A stretch of 64,000 nt of DNA from Aquamicrobium sp. LC103 (GTDB taxonomy: Bacteria > Pseudomonadota > Alphaproteobacteria > Rhizobiales > Rhizobiaceae), in contig NZ_LBCQ02000006.1 of the NCBI RefSeq assembly GCF_001014615.2, positions 124,001 through 188,000 on the forward strand, written 5' to 3'. Below are positions 8,367 through 16,653 of the stretch, in pieces. A program made the position numbers and the translations under genes. A model generated the notes under the pieces. The model did no database searches and was not told where the DNA came from. It was given only the letters and a program-made list of their open reading frames with translations. Each line of letters opens with the position of its first letter. Position 1 is the first letter of the stretch.

Positions 8367-9236
8367 ATGCTGACCAATGCCATTCTCTCCGGCCTGACCA
8401 TGGGCGGCATGTATGCCCTCGTCGCCATGGGCCTGACCCTGCAATACGGCGTCTCGCGCATCATGAACCTTGCCTATGGCGAGTTCGTCATCGCGGCTTC
8501 CTTCGTCGCCTTCCTGCTGTTCACATCGGGCGGCCTCTCGCCCCTCGTCAGCCTCCTGATCATCGTGCCGGCCGGCTTCGCGGTTTCCTATCTGGTCTAC
8601 GGCATCCTCCTGACCCCGCTGGTGCGTCGCGCCCGTTCGCGCGAAGCGCTGGAGGCCGACAGCATCCTGTCCACCTTCGGCCTGTTGTTCATCGTGCAGG
8701 GGCTGATGCTGGTGTTCTTCGGCGGCAACTACACGAGCTATTCCTATTTCAACACGCCGGTGCAGATCCTTGGCACCACCATCGCCGCCAACCGGCTGGT
8801 CGTGCTCGGCTTCGCGGTGCTCTTCGGCGCCGCGTGCTATTTCTTCCTGATGCGCACCCGCACCGGCGTCGCGCTGCGCGCCGTCGCCGTCGATCCGATC
8901 GCGGCGGGACTTGTCGCGGTCGACGTGCGCTGGGCGGCGGCCCTCGCCTTCGCGCTCGGCGGCGCGATCGCGGTCACCGGCGGCGTGCTCGTCTCCATGT
9001 TCCTCACCTTCAACGCTAATATCGGCGTCGTCTTCACCATGAAGGCGCTGATCGTGGTCATCATGGGCGGCGTCGGCAACGTCGCCGGCGCGCTTGCGGC
9101 TGGCATCATCCTCGGACTGGTGGAATCCTTCGTCGCCACCTTCGTCGATCCCGGCCTCACCATCGCGGTCACCTACGCCGTCTTCCTCGCCGTCCTTCTC
9201 GTACGGCCCGGCGGTCTTTTCGGAACGGCAAAATGA
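8367..9236 (+). CDS. LIV-type ABC transporter permease, LivH-like
   Basis: A 289-residue, highly hydrophobic protein starting MLTNAILSGLTMGGMYALVA, the hallmark of LivH permeases (GxxxGxxYALxALG-type start), followed by MNLAYGEFVIAASFVAFLLF. Later features include LRAVAVDPIAAGLVAVDVRW and VIMGGVGNVAGALAAGIILG, where the family carries its ATPase-contact loop. It overlaps the next permease gene by four bases (ATGA). It should form half of the membrane channel of the importer. Confidence 0.92.
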   Translation: MLTNAILSGLTMGGMYALVAMGLTLQYGVSRIMNLAYGEFVIAASFVAFLLFTSGGLSPLVSLLIIVPAGFAVSYLVYGILLTPLVRRARSREALEADSILSTFGLLFIVQGLMLVFFGGNYTSYSYFNTPVQILGTTIAANRLVVLGFAVLFGAACYFFLMRTRTGVALRAVAVDPIAAGLVAVDVRWAAALAFALGGAIAVTGGVLVSMFLTFNANIGVVFTMKALIVVIMGGVGNVAGALAAGIILGLVESFVATFVDPGLTIAVTYAVFLAVLLVRPGGLFGTAK

Positions 9237-10180
9237 AGAATTCGCCTGCATTCGTGATCGGCGCGGGAGCCATCCTGTTTGCCGCCCTCGCCTTCGTTCC
9301 CTTCTATGTAGACGGCTACGGCCTGGCGCTCGCCATCGGCATCGCCAGCTACACGATCCTCGCGACCGCCTGGGCACTGTTCTCGGGCCCGACGCGCTAC
9401 ATCTCGCTCGCCACGGTCGCCTTCTTCGGCGTCGGCGCCTATACGGTCGCCGTGCTCGGCGAGGTCCTGCCCTGGCCGCTGGTGATGCTGGTCGCCGCGA
9501 TCAACGGCATGCTGCTCGCCCTCGTCGTCGGGCTCTCCACGCTGCGCCTGGCGGGCATCTATTTCGTCATCTTCACCTTCGGCCTGACCGAGCTGATCAA
9601 GCAGCTCGTCACCTGGTACGAGGTCAAGATCACCCGCACCGTCGGCCGCTACGTCTTCCTCGACATCGACCAGCAGACGATCTACTGGCAGCTTCTCGCT
9701 CTCGCCGCGATCCTGTTCCTCGTCGGCTATCTGATCGGCCGTTCGCGCCTCGGCTTCGCGCTGCGCATCATCGGCGGCGACGAGACGGTCGCGCGCCACG
9801 TCGGCATCGACACCACCCACGCAAAGGTCGCGCTCTTCGTCTTGAGCGCGCTGTTCATGACGCTGACCGGCGCGATCATGGCGCCGCGCTGGACCTATAT
9901 CGACCCGGCGATCGCCTTCAATCCGCAGGTCTCGTTCCAGGCCGTGATCATGGCGTTGCTGGGCGGCGTGCAGCGGCTATGGGGGCCGGTCCTAGGCGTC
10001 ATCCCGATGACGCTGCTCTTCGAATATCTCAATGCGAATTTTCCGAACTACTTCATCCTCATCCTCGGCATCGTCTTCATGCTTATCGTCTATCTCCTGC
10101 CGCAAGGCGTGGCCGGCGCGGTTTCCAGCCTGCGCGCCTGGTCGCGGCGCGACGGCAAATCCGTAGAGGAAGCACGATGA
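9233..10180 (+). CDS. LIV-type ABC transporter permease, LivM-like
   Basis: A 315-residue membrane protein with repeated hydrophobic segments. LivM-family landmarks are GPTRYISLATVAFFGVGAYT near residue 55, LRLAGIYFVIFTFGLTELIK and LRIIGGDETVARHVGIDTTH (cytoplasmic loop), and VIMALLGGVQRLWGPVLGVI near the C-terminus. ATGA overlaps at both ends couple it to the LivH-like and LivG-like genes. It is the second channel subunit. Confidence 0.92.
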   Translation: MKNSPAFVIGAGAILFAALAFVPFYVDGYGLALAIGIASYTILATAWALFSGPTRYISLATVAFFGVGAYTVAVLGEVLPWPLVMLVAAINGMLLALVVGLSTLRLAGIYFVIFTFGLTELIKQLVTWYEVKITRTVGRYVFLDIDQQTIYWQLLALAAILFLVGYLIGRSRLGFALRIIGGDETVARHVGIDTTHAKVALFVLSALFMTLTGAIMAPRWTYIDPAIAFNPQVSFQAVIMALLGGVQRLWGPVLGVIPMTLLFEYLNANFPNYFILILGIVFMLIVYLLPQGVAGAVSSLRAWSRRDGKSVEEAR

Positions 10181-10905
10181 GCACGCTTCTCCAAGTCAGC
10201 GGCGTCACCAAGCGCTTCGGCGGCCTGACGGCCGTGCGCGAGGCGAGCTTCGTGGTGAAAGCGGGTGAAATCCTCGGCCTGCTCGGCCCCAACGGCTCCG
10301 GCAAGACGACGATGATGAACCTGATCTCCGGCAATCTGAGGCCGGATGCCGGCGGTATCGCCTTCGAGAACACCGAGATCGCCGGGCGCAGGCCGCATCT
10401 CATCGCCCGTGATGGCGTCGCGCGTACCTTCCAGCTCGTCCGCGTCGTTGGCGAGATGAACGCGCGCGAAAACGTCATGGCCGGGCTTGCCTTTCGCAAG
10501 TCCCCGCTCTGGGGGAGCGCTGCAGAGGACGAGGCCGACCGGCTCTTGGAGCGCGTCGGGCTCGCCGGCCGCGCGCAGACGCCGGCGGCCGACATGACCT
10601 ATATCGACCAGAAGCGGCTGGAGCTTGCCCGCGCGCTCGGCCTCAAGCCGCGCCTTCTGCTCCTCGACGAATGGCTCGCCGGGCTGAACCAGACCGAGCT
10701 GGAAGGCGGCGTCTCGCTGATCCGCTCGCTCGGTGAGGACGGCGTTACGGTGATCATGGTCGAGCATGTCATGGCGGCGATCCGCTCGCTGTGCGGCAGG
10801 TGCGTCGTCATGAATGCCGGCGCGATCATCGCCGAGGGCTCCACGGGCGACGTCATGGCCGACCCGGCCGTCGTCAGTGCCTATCTCGGAGACGAGCATG
10901 CTTGA
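10177..10905 (+). CDS. LIV-type ABC transporter ATPase, LivG-like, atypical signature
   Basis: A 242-residue ATPase with Walker A GPNGSGKTT and the LivG-type GVARTFQLVRVVGEMNARENV block. Two motifs are unusual. Where LivG proteins have LSYGQQRRLEIARAL, this one has MTYIDQKRLELARAL, lacking the usual Ser-(Gly/Tyr)-Gly-Gln core. The Walker B extension reads LLLLDEWLAGLN, with Trp in place of Pro. Lys and Ser/Thr of Walker A, Asp-Glu of Walker B and the switch His (MVEHVM) are kept, so it may well be active. It overlaps the next ATPase gene by 8 bases. Confidence 0.9.
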   Translation: MSTLLQVSGVTKRFGGLTAVREASFVVKAGEILGLLGPNGSGKTTMMNLISGNLRPDAGGIAFENTEIAGRRPHLIARDGVARTFQLVRVVGEMNARENVMAGLAFRKSPLWGSAAEDEADRLLERVGLAGRAQTPAADMTYIDQKRLELARALGLKPRLLLLDEWLAGLNQTELEGGVSLIRSLGEDGVTVIMVEHVMAAIRSLCGRCVVMNAGAIIAEGSTGDVMADPAVVSAYLGDEHA

Positions 10906-11605
10906 GGTTTCCGCCCTCTCCGTCGCCTATGGCAAGCATCAAGCGCTGCGCGACGTATCCATCGTCGCGGCGCCCGGCGAGATCGTCGCCATCCTCGGCT
11001 CCAACGGCGCCGGCAAGTCCAGCCTGCTCAAGGCGCTCGCCGGGTTGGTGCCGAAGTCGCGCGAGACCTCCGTCACGCTCGGCGGCAAGGACATTTCGAG
11101 GCTGCGTCCGCACGAGATCGTCGAGGCGGGGCTGGCGCTCGTGCCGGAAGGCCGCGGCCTTTTCGGCGACCTCTCGGTGGCGGAGAACCTGCAGCTCGGC
11201 GCCTTCGCCAAGCGCGCCCGTCAGGGCGAGGCGGACCGGCTCGCGCGCGTGCTCGACATGTTTCCGCGGCTCAAGGAACGGCGCGCGCAGATGGCGCGCA
11301 CGATGAGCGGCGGCGAGCAGCAGATGCTGGCGATCGGCCGCGCGCTGATGTCGTCACCCGACTTCGTCCTGCTCGACGAGCCCTCGCTCGGTCTCGCGCC
11401 GGTGGTGACGCAATCGCTCTTCTCGATCCTCGGCGACATCGCGGCGGCCGGCACCGGGATCATTCTCGTCGAGCAGAACACGCGTGCCAGCCTCAGAATC
11501 GCGCAGCACGCCTATCTCCTCGAAAACGGCCGAATCGTCGGCCAGGGCACGGCGGCCGAACTCAGTGCCGATCCCGCCGTGCAACGCGCCTATCTCGGCC
11601 TCTGA
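10898..11605 (+). CDS. LIV-type ABC transporter ATPase, LivF-like
   Basis: A 235-residue ATPase with Walker A GSNGAGKSS, signature MSGGEQQMLAIGRALM, Walker B FVLLDEPSLGLAP and switch LVEQN. LVPEGRGLFGDLSVAENLQL is the characteristic LivF block. It partners the atypical LivG-like protein, so the importer uses two different ATPases as LIV systems normally do. The gene lies 19 bases before the aldehyde dehydrogenase gene, suggesting one transcript. Confidence 0.92.
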   Translation: MLEVSALSVAYGKHQALRDVSIVAAPGEIVAILGSNGAGKSSLLKALAGLVPKSRETSVTLGGKDISRLRPHEIVEAGLALVPEGRGLFGDLSVAENLQLGAFAKRARQGEADRLARVLDMFPRLKERRAQMARTMSGGEQQMLAIGRALMSSPDFVLLDEPSLGLAPVVTQSLFSILGDIAAAGTGIILVEQNTRASLRIAQHAYLLENGRIVGQGTAAELSADPAVQRAYLGL

Positions 11606-11624
11606 AAGGGAAAGGAAAACGCCT

Positions 11625-13076
11625 ATGTTCAACGTCCAGCTCCTGATCGACAATCAGTATCGCGATGCCAGCGACGGCGCCGTCTTCAACCGCATGGACC
11701 CGCTGACGAAAGCGGAAGCCACCAAGGCGGCGGCCGCCACCGTGGCAGACGCCCACGCGGCCGCTTCCGCCGCGGCGGCCGCGTTCCCCGCGTGGTCGAA
11801 GACCGGTCCCGGCGAACGCCGCAAATACCTCTTGAAGGCCGCCGACCTTCTGGAGGCGCGCACCCCGGACTTCATCGCCCGCATGGCGGCCGAGACCGGC
11901 GCGACGCCCGGCTGGGCCGGTTTCAACGCGCATCTCGCCGCCAACATGCTGCGCGAGGCGGCGTCGATGACGACGCAGATTTCCGGCGAGGTCATTCCTT
12001 CCGACGTGCCGGGAAGCTTCGCCATGGGCATCCGTCAGCCGGTCGGCGTCATCCTGGCGATCGCGCCGTGGAATGCGCCAGTCATCCTCGGCGTGCGCTC
12101 GATCGCCATGCCGCTCGCCTGCGGCAACACGGTGGTGCTGAAGGCCTCCGAGCTCTGCCCGGCGACGCACCAGCTCATCGCCGAGGTGCTCAAGGAGGCC
12201 GGTGTTCCCTCCGGCGTCGTCAACTTCATCACCAACGCGCCCGACGACGCGCCCGAGATCGTCAACGCCCTCATCGCGCATCCCGCCGTGCGCCGCGTCA
12301 ACTTCACCGGCTCGACCCGTGTCGGCCGCGTCATCGCCGAGACGGCCGCCCGCCATCTGAAGCCGGCGCTGCTGGAGCTCGGCGGCAAGGCCCCGCTGCT
12401 GGTGCTCGACGATGCCGATATCGACGCGGCGGTCGACGCCGCCGCCTTCGGCGCCTTCATGAATCAGGGCCAGATCTGCATGTCGACCGAACGCCTCATC
12501 GTCGACGAAAAGGTCGCCGACGAGTTCGTTTCCAGGCTCGCCGCCAAGGCCAGGACGCTGAAGGCCGGCAAACCCACCGAGGCCGGCACGATCCTCGGCT
12601 CCGTGGTCAACGTCGAGGCGGTGCGTCGCATCGCCGAATTGGTCGAGGACGCGAAGTCGAAGGGCGCGACGGTCGCGGCCGGCGGCGACGCCGACGAGAC
12701 CGTCATGCAGGCGACCGTCATCGATCGCGTCACCTCGGCCATGCGCGTCTATTCGGAGGAATCCTTCGGCCCGATCGTTTCGGTCATCCGCGTTTCCGGC
12801 GTGGAAGAGGCGATCCGCGTCGCCAACGACAGCGAATACGGGCTCTCCGCCGCCGTCTTCAGCCGCGACATCTCGCGCGCCATGGAAGTCGCCGGCCGCA
12901 TCGAGAGCGGCATCTGCCACATCAACGGCCCGACCGTGCATGACGAGGCGCAGATGCCCTTCGGCGGCGTGAAGGCTTCCGGTTACGGCCGCTTCGGCGG
13001 CAAGGCGGCGATCGCCGAGTTCACCGAACTGCGCTGGATCACGATCCAGAACGGCCCGCGCCACTATCCGTTCTGA
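11625..13076 (+). CDS. NAD(P)-dependent aldehyde dehydrogenase, aromatic-aldehyde-like
   Basis: A 483-residue aldehyde dehydrogenase of usual length. Visible are the cofactor region APWNAPVILGVRSIAMPLAC, KASELCP, the FTGSTRVGRVI loop, the general base in LLELGGKAPLLVLDDAD and the catalytic Cys in FMNQGQICMSTERLIVDE. The GQICMSTER form is common in salicylaldehyde- and vanillin-dehydrogenase-like enzymes, so an aromatic or aryl aldehyde is a reasonable guess only. Start chosen at the ATG preceded by GGGAAAGG. Its place directly behind the LIV importer suggests it oxidises the imported compound or an intermediate. Confidence 0.9.
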   Translation: MFNVQLLIDNQYRDASDGAVFNRMDPLTKAEATKAAAATVADAHAAASAAAAAFPAWSKTGPGERRKYLLKAADLLEARTPDFIARMAAETGATPGWAGFNAHLAANMLREAASMTTQISGEVIPSDVPGSFAMGIRQPVGVILAIAPWNAPVILGVRSIAMPLACGNTVVLKASELCPATHQLIAEVLKEAGVPSGVVNFITNAPDDAPEIVNALIAHPAVRRVNFTGSTRVGRVIAETAARHLKPALLELGGKAPLLVLDDADIDAAVDAAAFGAFMNQGQICMSTERLIVDEKVADEFVSRLAAKARTLKAGKPTEAGTILGSVVNVEAVRRIAELVEDAKSKGATVAAGGDADETVMQATVIDRVTSAMRVYSEESFGPIVSVIRVSGVEEAIRVANDSEYGLSAAVFSRDISRAMEVAGRIESGICHINGPTVHDEAQMPFGGVKASGYGRFGGKAAIAEFTELRWITIQNGPRHYPF

Positions 13077-13101
13077 TCGCAACGATCACGCCAGCATTCA
13101 A

Positions 13102-13129
13102 ATCCGCGCCGCTTCGGCGCGGATTTTTT
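13102..13129 (+). terminator. Rho-independent terminator after aldehyde dehydrogenase
   Basis: ATCCGCGCC pairs with GGCGCGGAT (9 bp) around a 5-base loop and is followed by a run of six T. It is placed 25 bases after the stop codon and closes the LIV-transporter/dehydrogenase operon. Confidence 0.85.
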
Positions 13130-13136
13130 ATGGGAC

Positions 13137-13646
13137 GTGCGTCCTTCGAGGCTCGCTGCGCTCGCACCTCAGGATGAGGGAGGTTGGGCTATTCAGCCAC
13201 AGGACGGTGGGCTCGAAGGCGCATCGCGGGACAAAGGAGAGCGACTTTCGAACCCACAACCTCACGGGGCTAGATTCTCGGCTTCCCTCATCCTGAGGCG
13301 CGAGCGCAGCGAGCCTCGAAGGACGCACCTCGGGGAGGTTGGCGTATTCACCCACAAGCAGGTGGGCTCAAAGGCGCATCGTGGGACAAAGGAGAGCGAC
13401 TTTCGAACCCACAACCTCACGGGCCCGATCCTCGGCTTCCCTCATCCTGAGGCGCGAGCGCAGCGAACCTCGCAGGACGCACCTCGGGATGAGGAAATGG
13501 GCTATTCACCCACAAGCCGGTGGGCTCGAAGGCGCATCGCGGGACAAAGGAGAGTAACTTTCGAAACCACAACCAACGGTCTTGATCCACAACCTCCCTC
13601 ATCCTGAGGCGCGAGCGAAGCGAGCCTCGAAGGACGCACCACTACA
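13137..13646. repeat. Tandem array of dispersed repeat: three ~155-bp units plus an inverted end copy
   Basis: A 44-base element (GTGCGTCCTTCGAGGCTCGC at one end, CTCAGGATGAGG at the other) occurs at 13137-13180 in forward sense and at about 13285-13328, 13438-13482 and 13596-13640 in reverse sense. The reverse copies belong to larger direct repeats starting near 13180, 13335 and 13491 (periods 155 and 156). Each unit also carries GGTGGGCTC, GGCGCATCG and GGGACAAAGGAGAG blocks. Copies differ by scattered substitutions. CCTCA-GGA-TGAGG within the element can form a small hairpin. Weak open frames here are products of the repeat. A related composite repeat lies after fliP. Confidence 0.8.
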
Positions 13647-13693
13647 TCGGCCGCCGCCCTCATCCCGCCACAGGCGCCGCCTATCCGGCTCGG

Positions 13694-13870
13694 ATGATCC
13701 TGCGACCCGCCGCGATTCTCGCCCTGCTCGTCCTCCCGCTTGCCGCCTGCGCGGCATCCGGTGGACCGCCCGTTCGTCCCGCCGCGATGATGGAGCCGAA
13801 GGCCGATCCGATCCCTGCCGGCATACGCCCGCTGACCGTCGAGCAGGACGACGATCTGAGGCACGACTAG
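13694..13870 (+). CDS. Small lipoprotein, 58 residues
   Basis: The frame reads MILRPAAILALLVLPLAACA at its N-terminus, a signal peptide ending in a good lipobox (LAAC, Cys at residue 19). The mature part is about 40 residues, Pro-rich and acidic at the end ([10 protein letters not shown]). It would be anchored to the inner or outer membrane. Its stop codon overlaps the stop codon of the convergent oligopeptide ATPase gene by two bases. The Shine-Dalgarno sequence is weak. Function unknown; small lipoproteins like this are often missed because of length. Confidence 0.55.
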   Translation: MILRPAAILALLVLPLAACAASGGPPVRPAAMMEPKADPIPAGIRPLTVEQDDDLRHD

Positions 13871-15495
13871 CCGGTATGCAAATCGAGCTGGCGGAAACGC
13901 GTCTGGTCGACCGCCGCCGCCATCAGCGTCTGGGTATAGGAATGGGACGGATTGTCGAAAATCTCCTCCGTCGGCCCTTCCTCGACGATCTTCCCCTGCT
14001 TCATGACGACGAGGTAGTCGGCCATCGCCCGCACGACGGCGAGGTCGTGGCTGATGAACAGATATGACAGGCCGTGCGCCTTCTGCAGGTCGCGCAACAG
14101 TTCGACGATCTGCTTCTGCACAGAGCGGTCGAGCGCCGATGTCGGCTCGTCGAGCACGACGACCTTCGGCTTGAGGATCATGGCGCGCGCGATCGCGATG
14201 CGCTGGCGCTGGCCGCCGGAGAACTCGTGCGGGTAGCGGTTGCGCATGACCGGATCGAGGCCGACCTCCTTCAGCGCCTCGATCGCCCTGCGGTCCCTCT
14301 CCCTGGCGCCCAGCGACGGCTCGTGCACCAGCAAGCCCTCGGTCACGACCTGGCCGACGGTGAGGCGCGGCGAAAGCGAGCCGAACGGATCCTGGAAGAC
14401 GAGTTGCAGTTCCTTGCGCAGCGGGCGCATTTCGCCCTTGTCGGCGTTGGAGATGTCGCGAGCCTCGAAGCGGATCGCGCCCTCGCTCGGCAGGAGCCTG
14501 AGAAGCGCGCGTCCCAGCGTCGACTTGCCGGAGCCGGATTCCCCGACGATGCCGATCGTCTGCCCCTTCCTCAGGGCGAGCGAGATCCGGTCGACCGCGC
14601 GCAGCTCCAGCTCCGCCCCACCGAAGAAGCCGCCGCCGGCGCGGAAGACAACCTCGACATTGTGCCCTTCGAGCAGGATCGGCGCATCGGGCACGGGCGG
14701 TTCCTTGCGCCCGGTCGGCTCGGCCGAGAGCAGCATCTTCGTGTAGGAATGCCGCGGCGAGGCGAACAGGCTCTCCGTTTCGCCGCTTTCCACCACCTCG
14801 CCGGAGCGCATCACATAGACCCGGTCGGCGAAGCGCCGCACGATGCCGAGATCATGCGTGATGAAGACGATCGCCATGCCGAGCTTACGCTGCAGCTCGG
14901 CGAGAAGCTTGAGGATTTGCGCCTGGATCGTGACGTCCAGTGCCGTCGTCGGTTCGTCGGCGATCAGCATGTCGGGGTCGTTGGCGAGCGCCATGGCGAT
15001 CATGACGCGCTGGCGCTGGCCACCCGACATTTCGTGCGGATAGGCGTCGATGCGCCGCTCGGGATCGGGAATACCGACGAGCTTGAGCAGTTCGATGACC
15101 CGCGCCCGCGCCTGCGACCGGCTCATGCCGCGATGGTGGATCAGCGGCTCGGCGATCTGCCGCCCTATGCGGTAAAGCGGGTCGAGCGAGGTCATCGGTT
15201 CCTGGAAGATCATGGTGATCTTCTCGCCGCGCACGTGGTTGAGCTGCCGTTCCGGCAAGCCGATCAGCTCTTTGTCACGATATCTGGCAGAGCCGCGCGC
15301 GCGTCCGTTGGATGCGAGCAAACCCATCATCGCCATCATGGTCTGGCTCTTGCCGGAACCGGATTCGCCGACGATCGCCACCGTCTCGCCCGGCTTCACG
15401 TCGATATCGATGCCCTTGACCGCATGCACCACGCCGTCATTGGTCTCGAAATCGACATGCAGGCCGCGAACGCTGAGGATATTGTCTTCCGCCAT
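13867..15495 (-). CDS. Oligopeptide-type ABC transporter, fused two-domain ATPase (DppD-DppF/YejF-like)
   Basis: A 542-residue protein with two ATPase domains in series. Domain 1 has Walker [10 protein letters not shown] (about residue 43), signature [16 protein letters not shown] and Walker [13 protein letters not shown]. Domain 2 has Walker [10 protein letters not shown] (about residue 330), signature [16 protein letters not shown] and Walker [13 protein letters not shown]. Both carry the oligopeptide-type [12 protein letters not shown] or [12 protein letters not shown] blocks. I placed the start at [12 protein letters not shown]; the frame remains open upstream into the permease gene, but that part is not ABC sequence. 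It is the last gene of the opp-type operon and powers the oppB/oppC channel. Confidence 0.92.
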   Translation of the reverse strand: MAEDNILSVRGLHVDFETNDGVVHAVKGIDIDVKPGETVAIVGESGSGKSQTMMAMMGLLASNGRARGSARYRDKELIGLPERQLNHVRGEKITMIFQEPMTSLDPLYRIGRQIAEPLIHHRGMSRSQARARVIELLKLVGIPDPERRIDAYPHEMSGGQRQRVMIAMALANDPDMLIADEPTTALDVTIQAQILKLLAELQRKLGMAIVFITHDLGIVRRFADRVYVMRSGEVVESGETESLFASPRHSYTKMLLSAEPTGRKEPPVPDAPILLEGHNVEVVFRAGGGFFGGAELELRAVDRISLALRKGQTIGIVGESGSGKSTLGRALLRLLPSEGAIRFEARDISNADKGEMRPLRKELQLVFQDPFGSLSPRLTVGQVVTEGLLVHEPSLGARERDRRAIEALKEVGLDPVMRNRYPHEFSGGQRQRIAIARAMILKPKVVVLDEPTSALDRSVQKQIVELLRDLQKAHGLSYLFISHDLAVVRAMADYLVVMKQGKIVEEGPTEEIFDNPSHSYTQTLMAAAVDQTRFRQLDLHTG

Positions 15496-15497
15496 TC

Positions 15498-16643
15498 TCA
15501 ACGGTCCTTCGGATCGAGTGCGTCGCGGAGCCCGTCGCCGAGGAAGTTCAGCGCGAACAGGATCGCGGTGAGCGTCACCGCCGGATAGATCAGCAGCCAC
15601 GCCGCTCCGCGCATGTTGGACGCGCCTTCGGAGATCAGCAGGCCGAGGCTGGTGAGCGGCTCCTGCACACCGAGCCCGAGGAAGGAAAGCAGGCTTTCGA
15701 GCAGGATCGCCTTCGGCACCAGCAGCGTGACGAAGACGACGACCGGCCCCAGCGTGTTGGGAATGATGTGTCGCTTGAGGATGCCGGCATTGTTGACGCC
15801 AAGCGCTTCGGCCGCCTGCACGAATTCCTGCCGTTTCAGCGTCAGTGTCTGACCGCGCACGATACGCGCCATGTCGAGCCATTCCGTGCAGCCGATGGCG
15901 ATGAAGATCAGCACGAAGTTTCGCCCGAAGAAGACGACCAGCAGGATGACGAAGAAGATGAAGGGCAGCGAATAGAGTATGTCCACCACTCTCATCATGA
16001 CGTTGTCGATACGGCCGCCCAGATAGCCCGCGATCGCGCCGTAGGTGACGCCGAGCAGCAATGCCATCACGGAAGCGAGCACGCCGATCGCCAGCGAGAT
16101 GCGGATGCCGATCAGGATGCGCGAGAGCAGGTCGCGGCCGTTGGCGTCGGTGCCGAATATGAAGCGTATGCGGCTGACATCGGCCGCCAGCACGCCGCTG
16201 CGGCCGTCATCGCTCAGCTCCTCGATGCGGGCATTGGAGAAGAGGTCGGAGCGGTCGACATAGCGCACGATGCGCGGATCGAGCGGCTCCCCGTCGGAGA
16301 TGGGAACGCGGACCGTGGAGCCGTCCACCTCCGTCTCGCCCATCTCGATGCGGGCGCGGGCGACCGCGCTCTCGAAGGCCGGAACGATGGCGTCCTCCTT
16401 CGGATAGGCTTCCAGGCTTGCCGGCGCGCGCACATATTGCGGATAGATGCGGTCGTAGGGATGCGGCGAGAACCACGGCCCGAATACGCCGGCAAGCGCG
16501 ATGAAGAGCAGCACGAAGGCGCTCGTCACCGCCGCCTTGTTGCGTCGAAGCCTGAGCCAGGCGTCCTGCCACAGCGACCGCCCGGCAGCGGCGGACGCCG
16601 TCGGGATTTGCGTTTCAGTCATGGCGGGATTGATATCGGTCAT
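15498..16643 (-). CDS. Oligopeptide-type ABC transporter permease, OppC/YejE-like
   Basis: A 381-residue permease, longer than OppC (about 300). The extra length is a periplasmic insertion of about 100 residues between the first membrane segment (TSAFVLLFIALAGVFGPWFS) and the conserved FGTDANGRDLLSRILIGIRI block; this insertion is known from YejE-like proteins. The EAA loop is VQAAEALGVNNAGILKRHII and the C-terminus ends FALNFLGDGLRDALDPKDR, both typical. The start at MTDINPAM is preceded by GGAGG. Two bases separate it from the ATPase gene. Confidence 0.92.
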   Translation of the reverse strand: MTDINPAMTETQIPTASAAAGRSLWQDAWLRLRRNKAAVTSAFVLLFIALAGVFGPWFSPHPYDRIYPQYVRAPASLEAYPKEDAIVPAFESAVARARIEMGETEVDGSTVRVPISDGEPLDPRIVRYVDRSDLFSNARIEELSDDGRSGVLAADVSRIRFIFGTDANGRDLLSRILIGIRISLAIGVLASVMALLLGVTYGAIAGYLGGRIDNVMMRVVDILYSLPFIFFVILLVVFFGRNFVLIFIAIGCTEWLDMARIVRGQTLTLKRQEFVQAAEALGVNNAGILKRHIIPNTLGPVVVFVTLLVPKAILLESLLSFLGLGVQEPLTSLGLLISEGASNMRGAAWLLIYPAVTLTAILFALNFLGDGLRDALDPKDR

Positions 16644-16653
16644 CCGCGCCTCC

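Noticed and set aside
7071-9377. A 2.3-kb open frame on the minus strand across the LIV-type genes
   Set aside because: Antisense to the binding protein and permease genes, with low-complexity composition and no recognisable domain.
13137-13607. Open frames inside the repeat array giving proteins with RPSRLAALAPQDEG-like repeats
   Set aside because: The peptide motif is simply the translation of the dispersed DNA repeat. No start signals, and the frame appears in several orientations.
13137-13646. Possible CRISPR array in the tandem repeats
   Set aside because: Units are about 155 bp, repeats and intervening parts are both conserved between units, and no unique spacers or cas genes are present.
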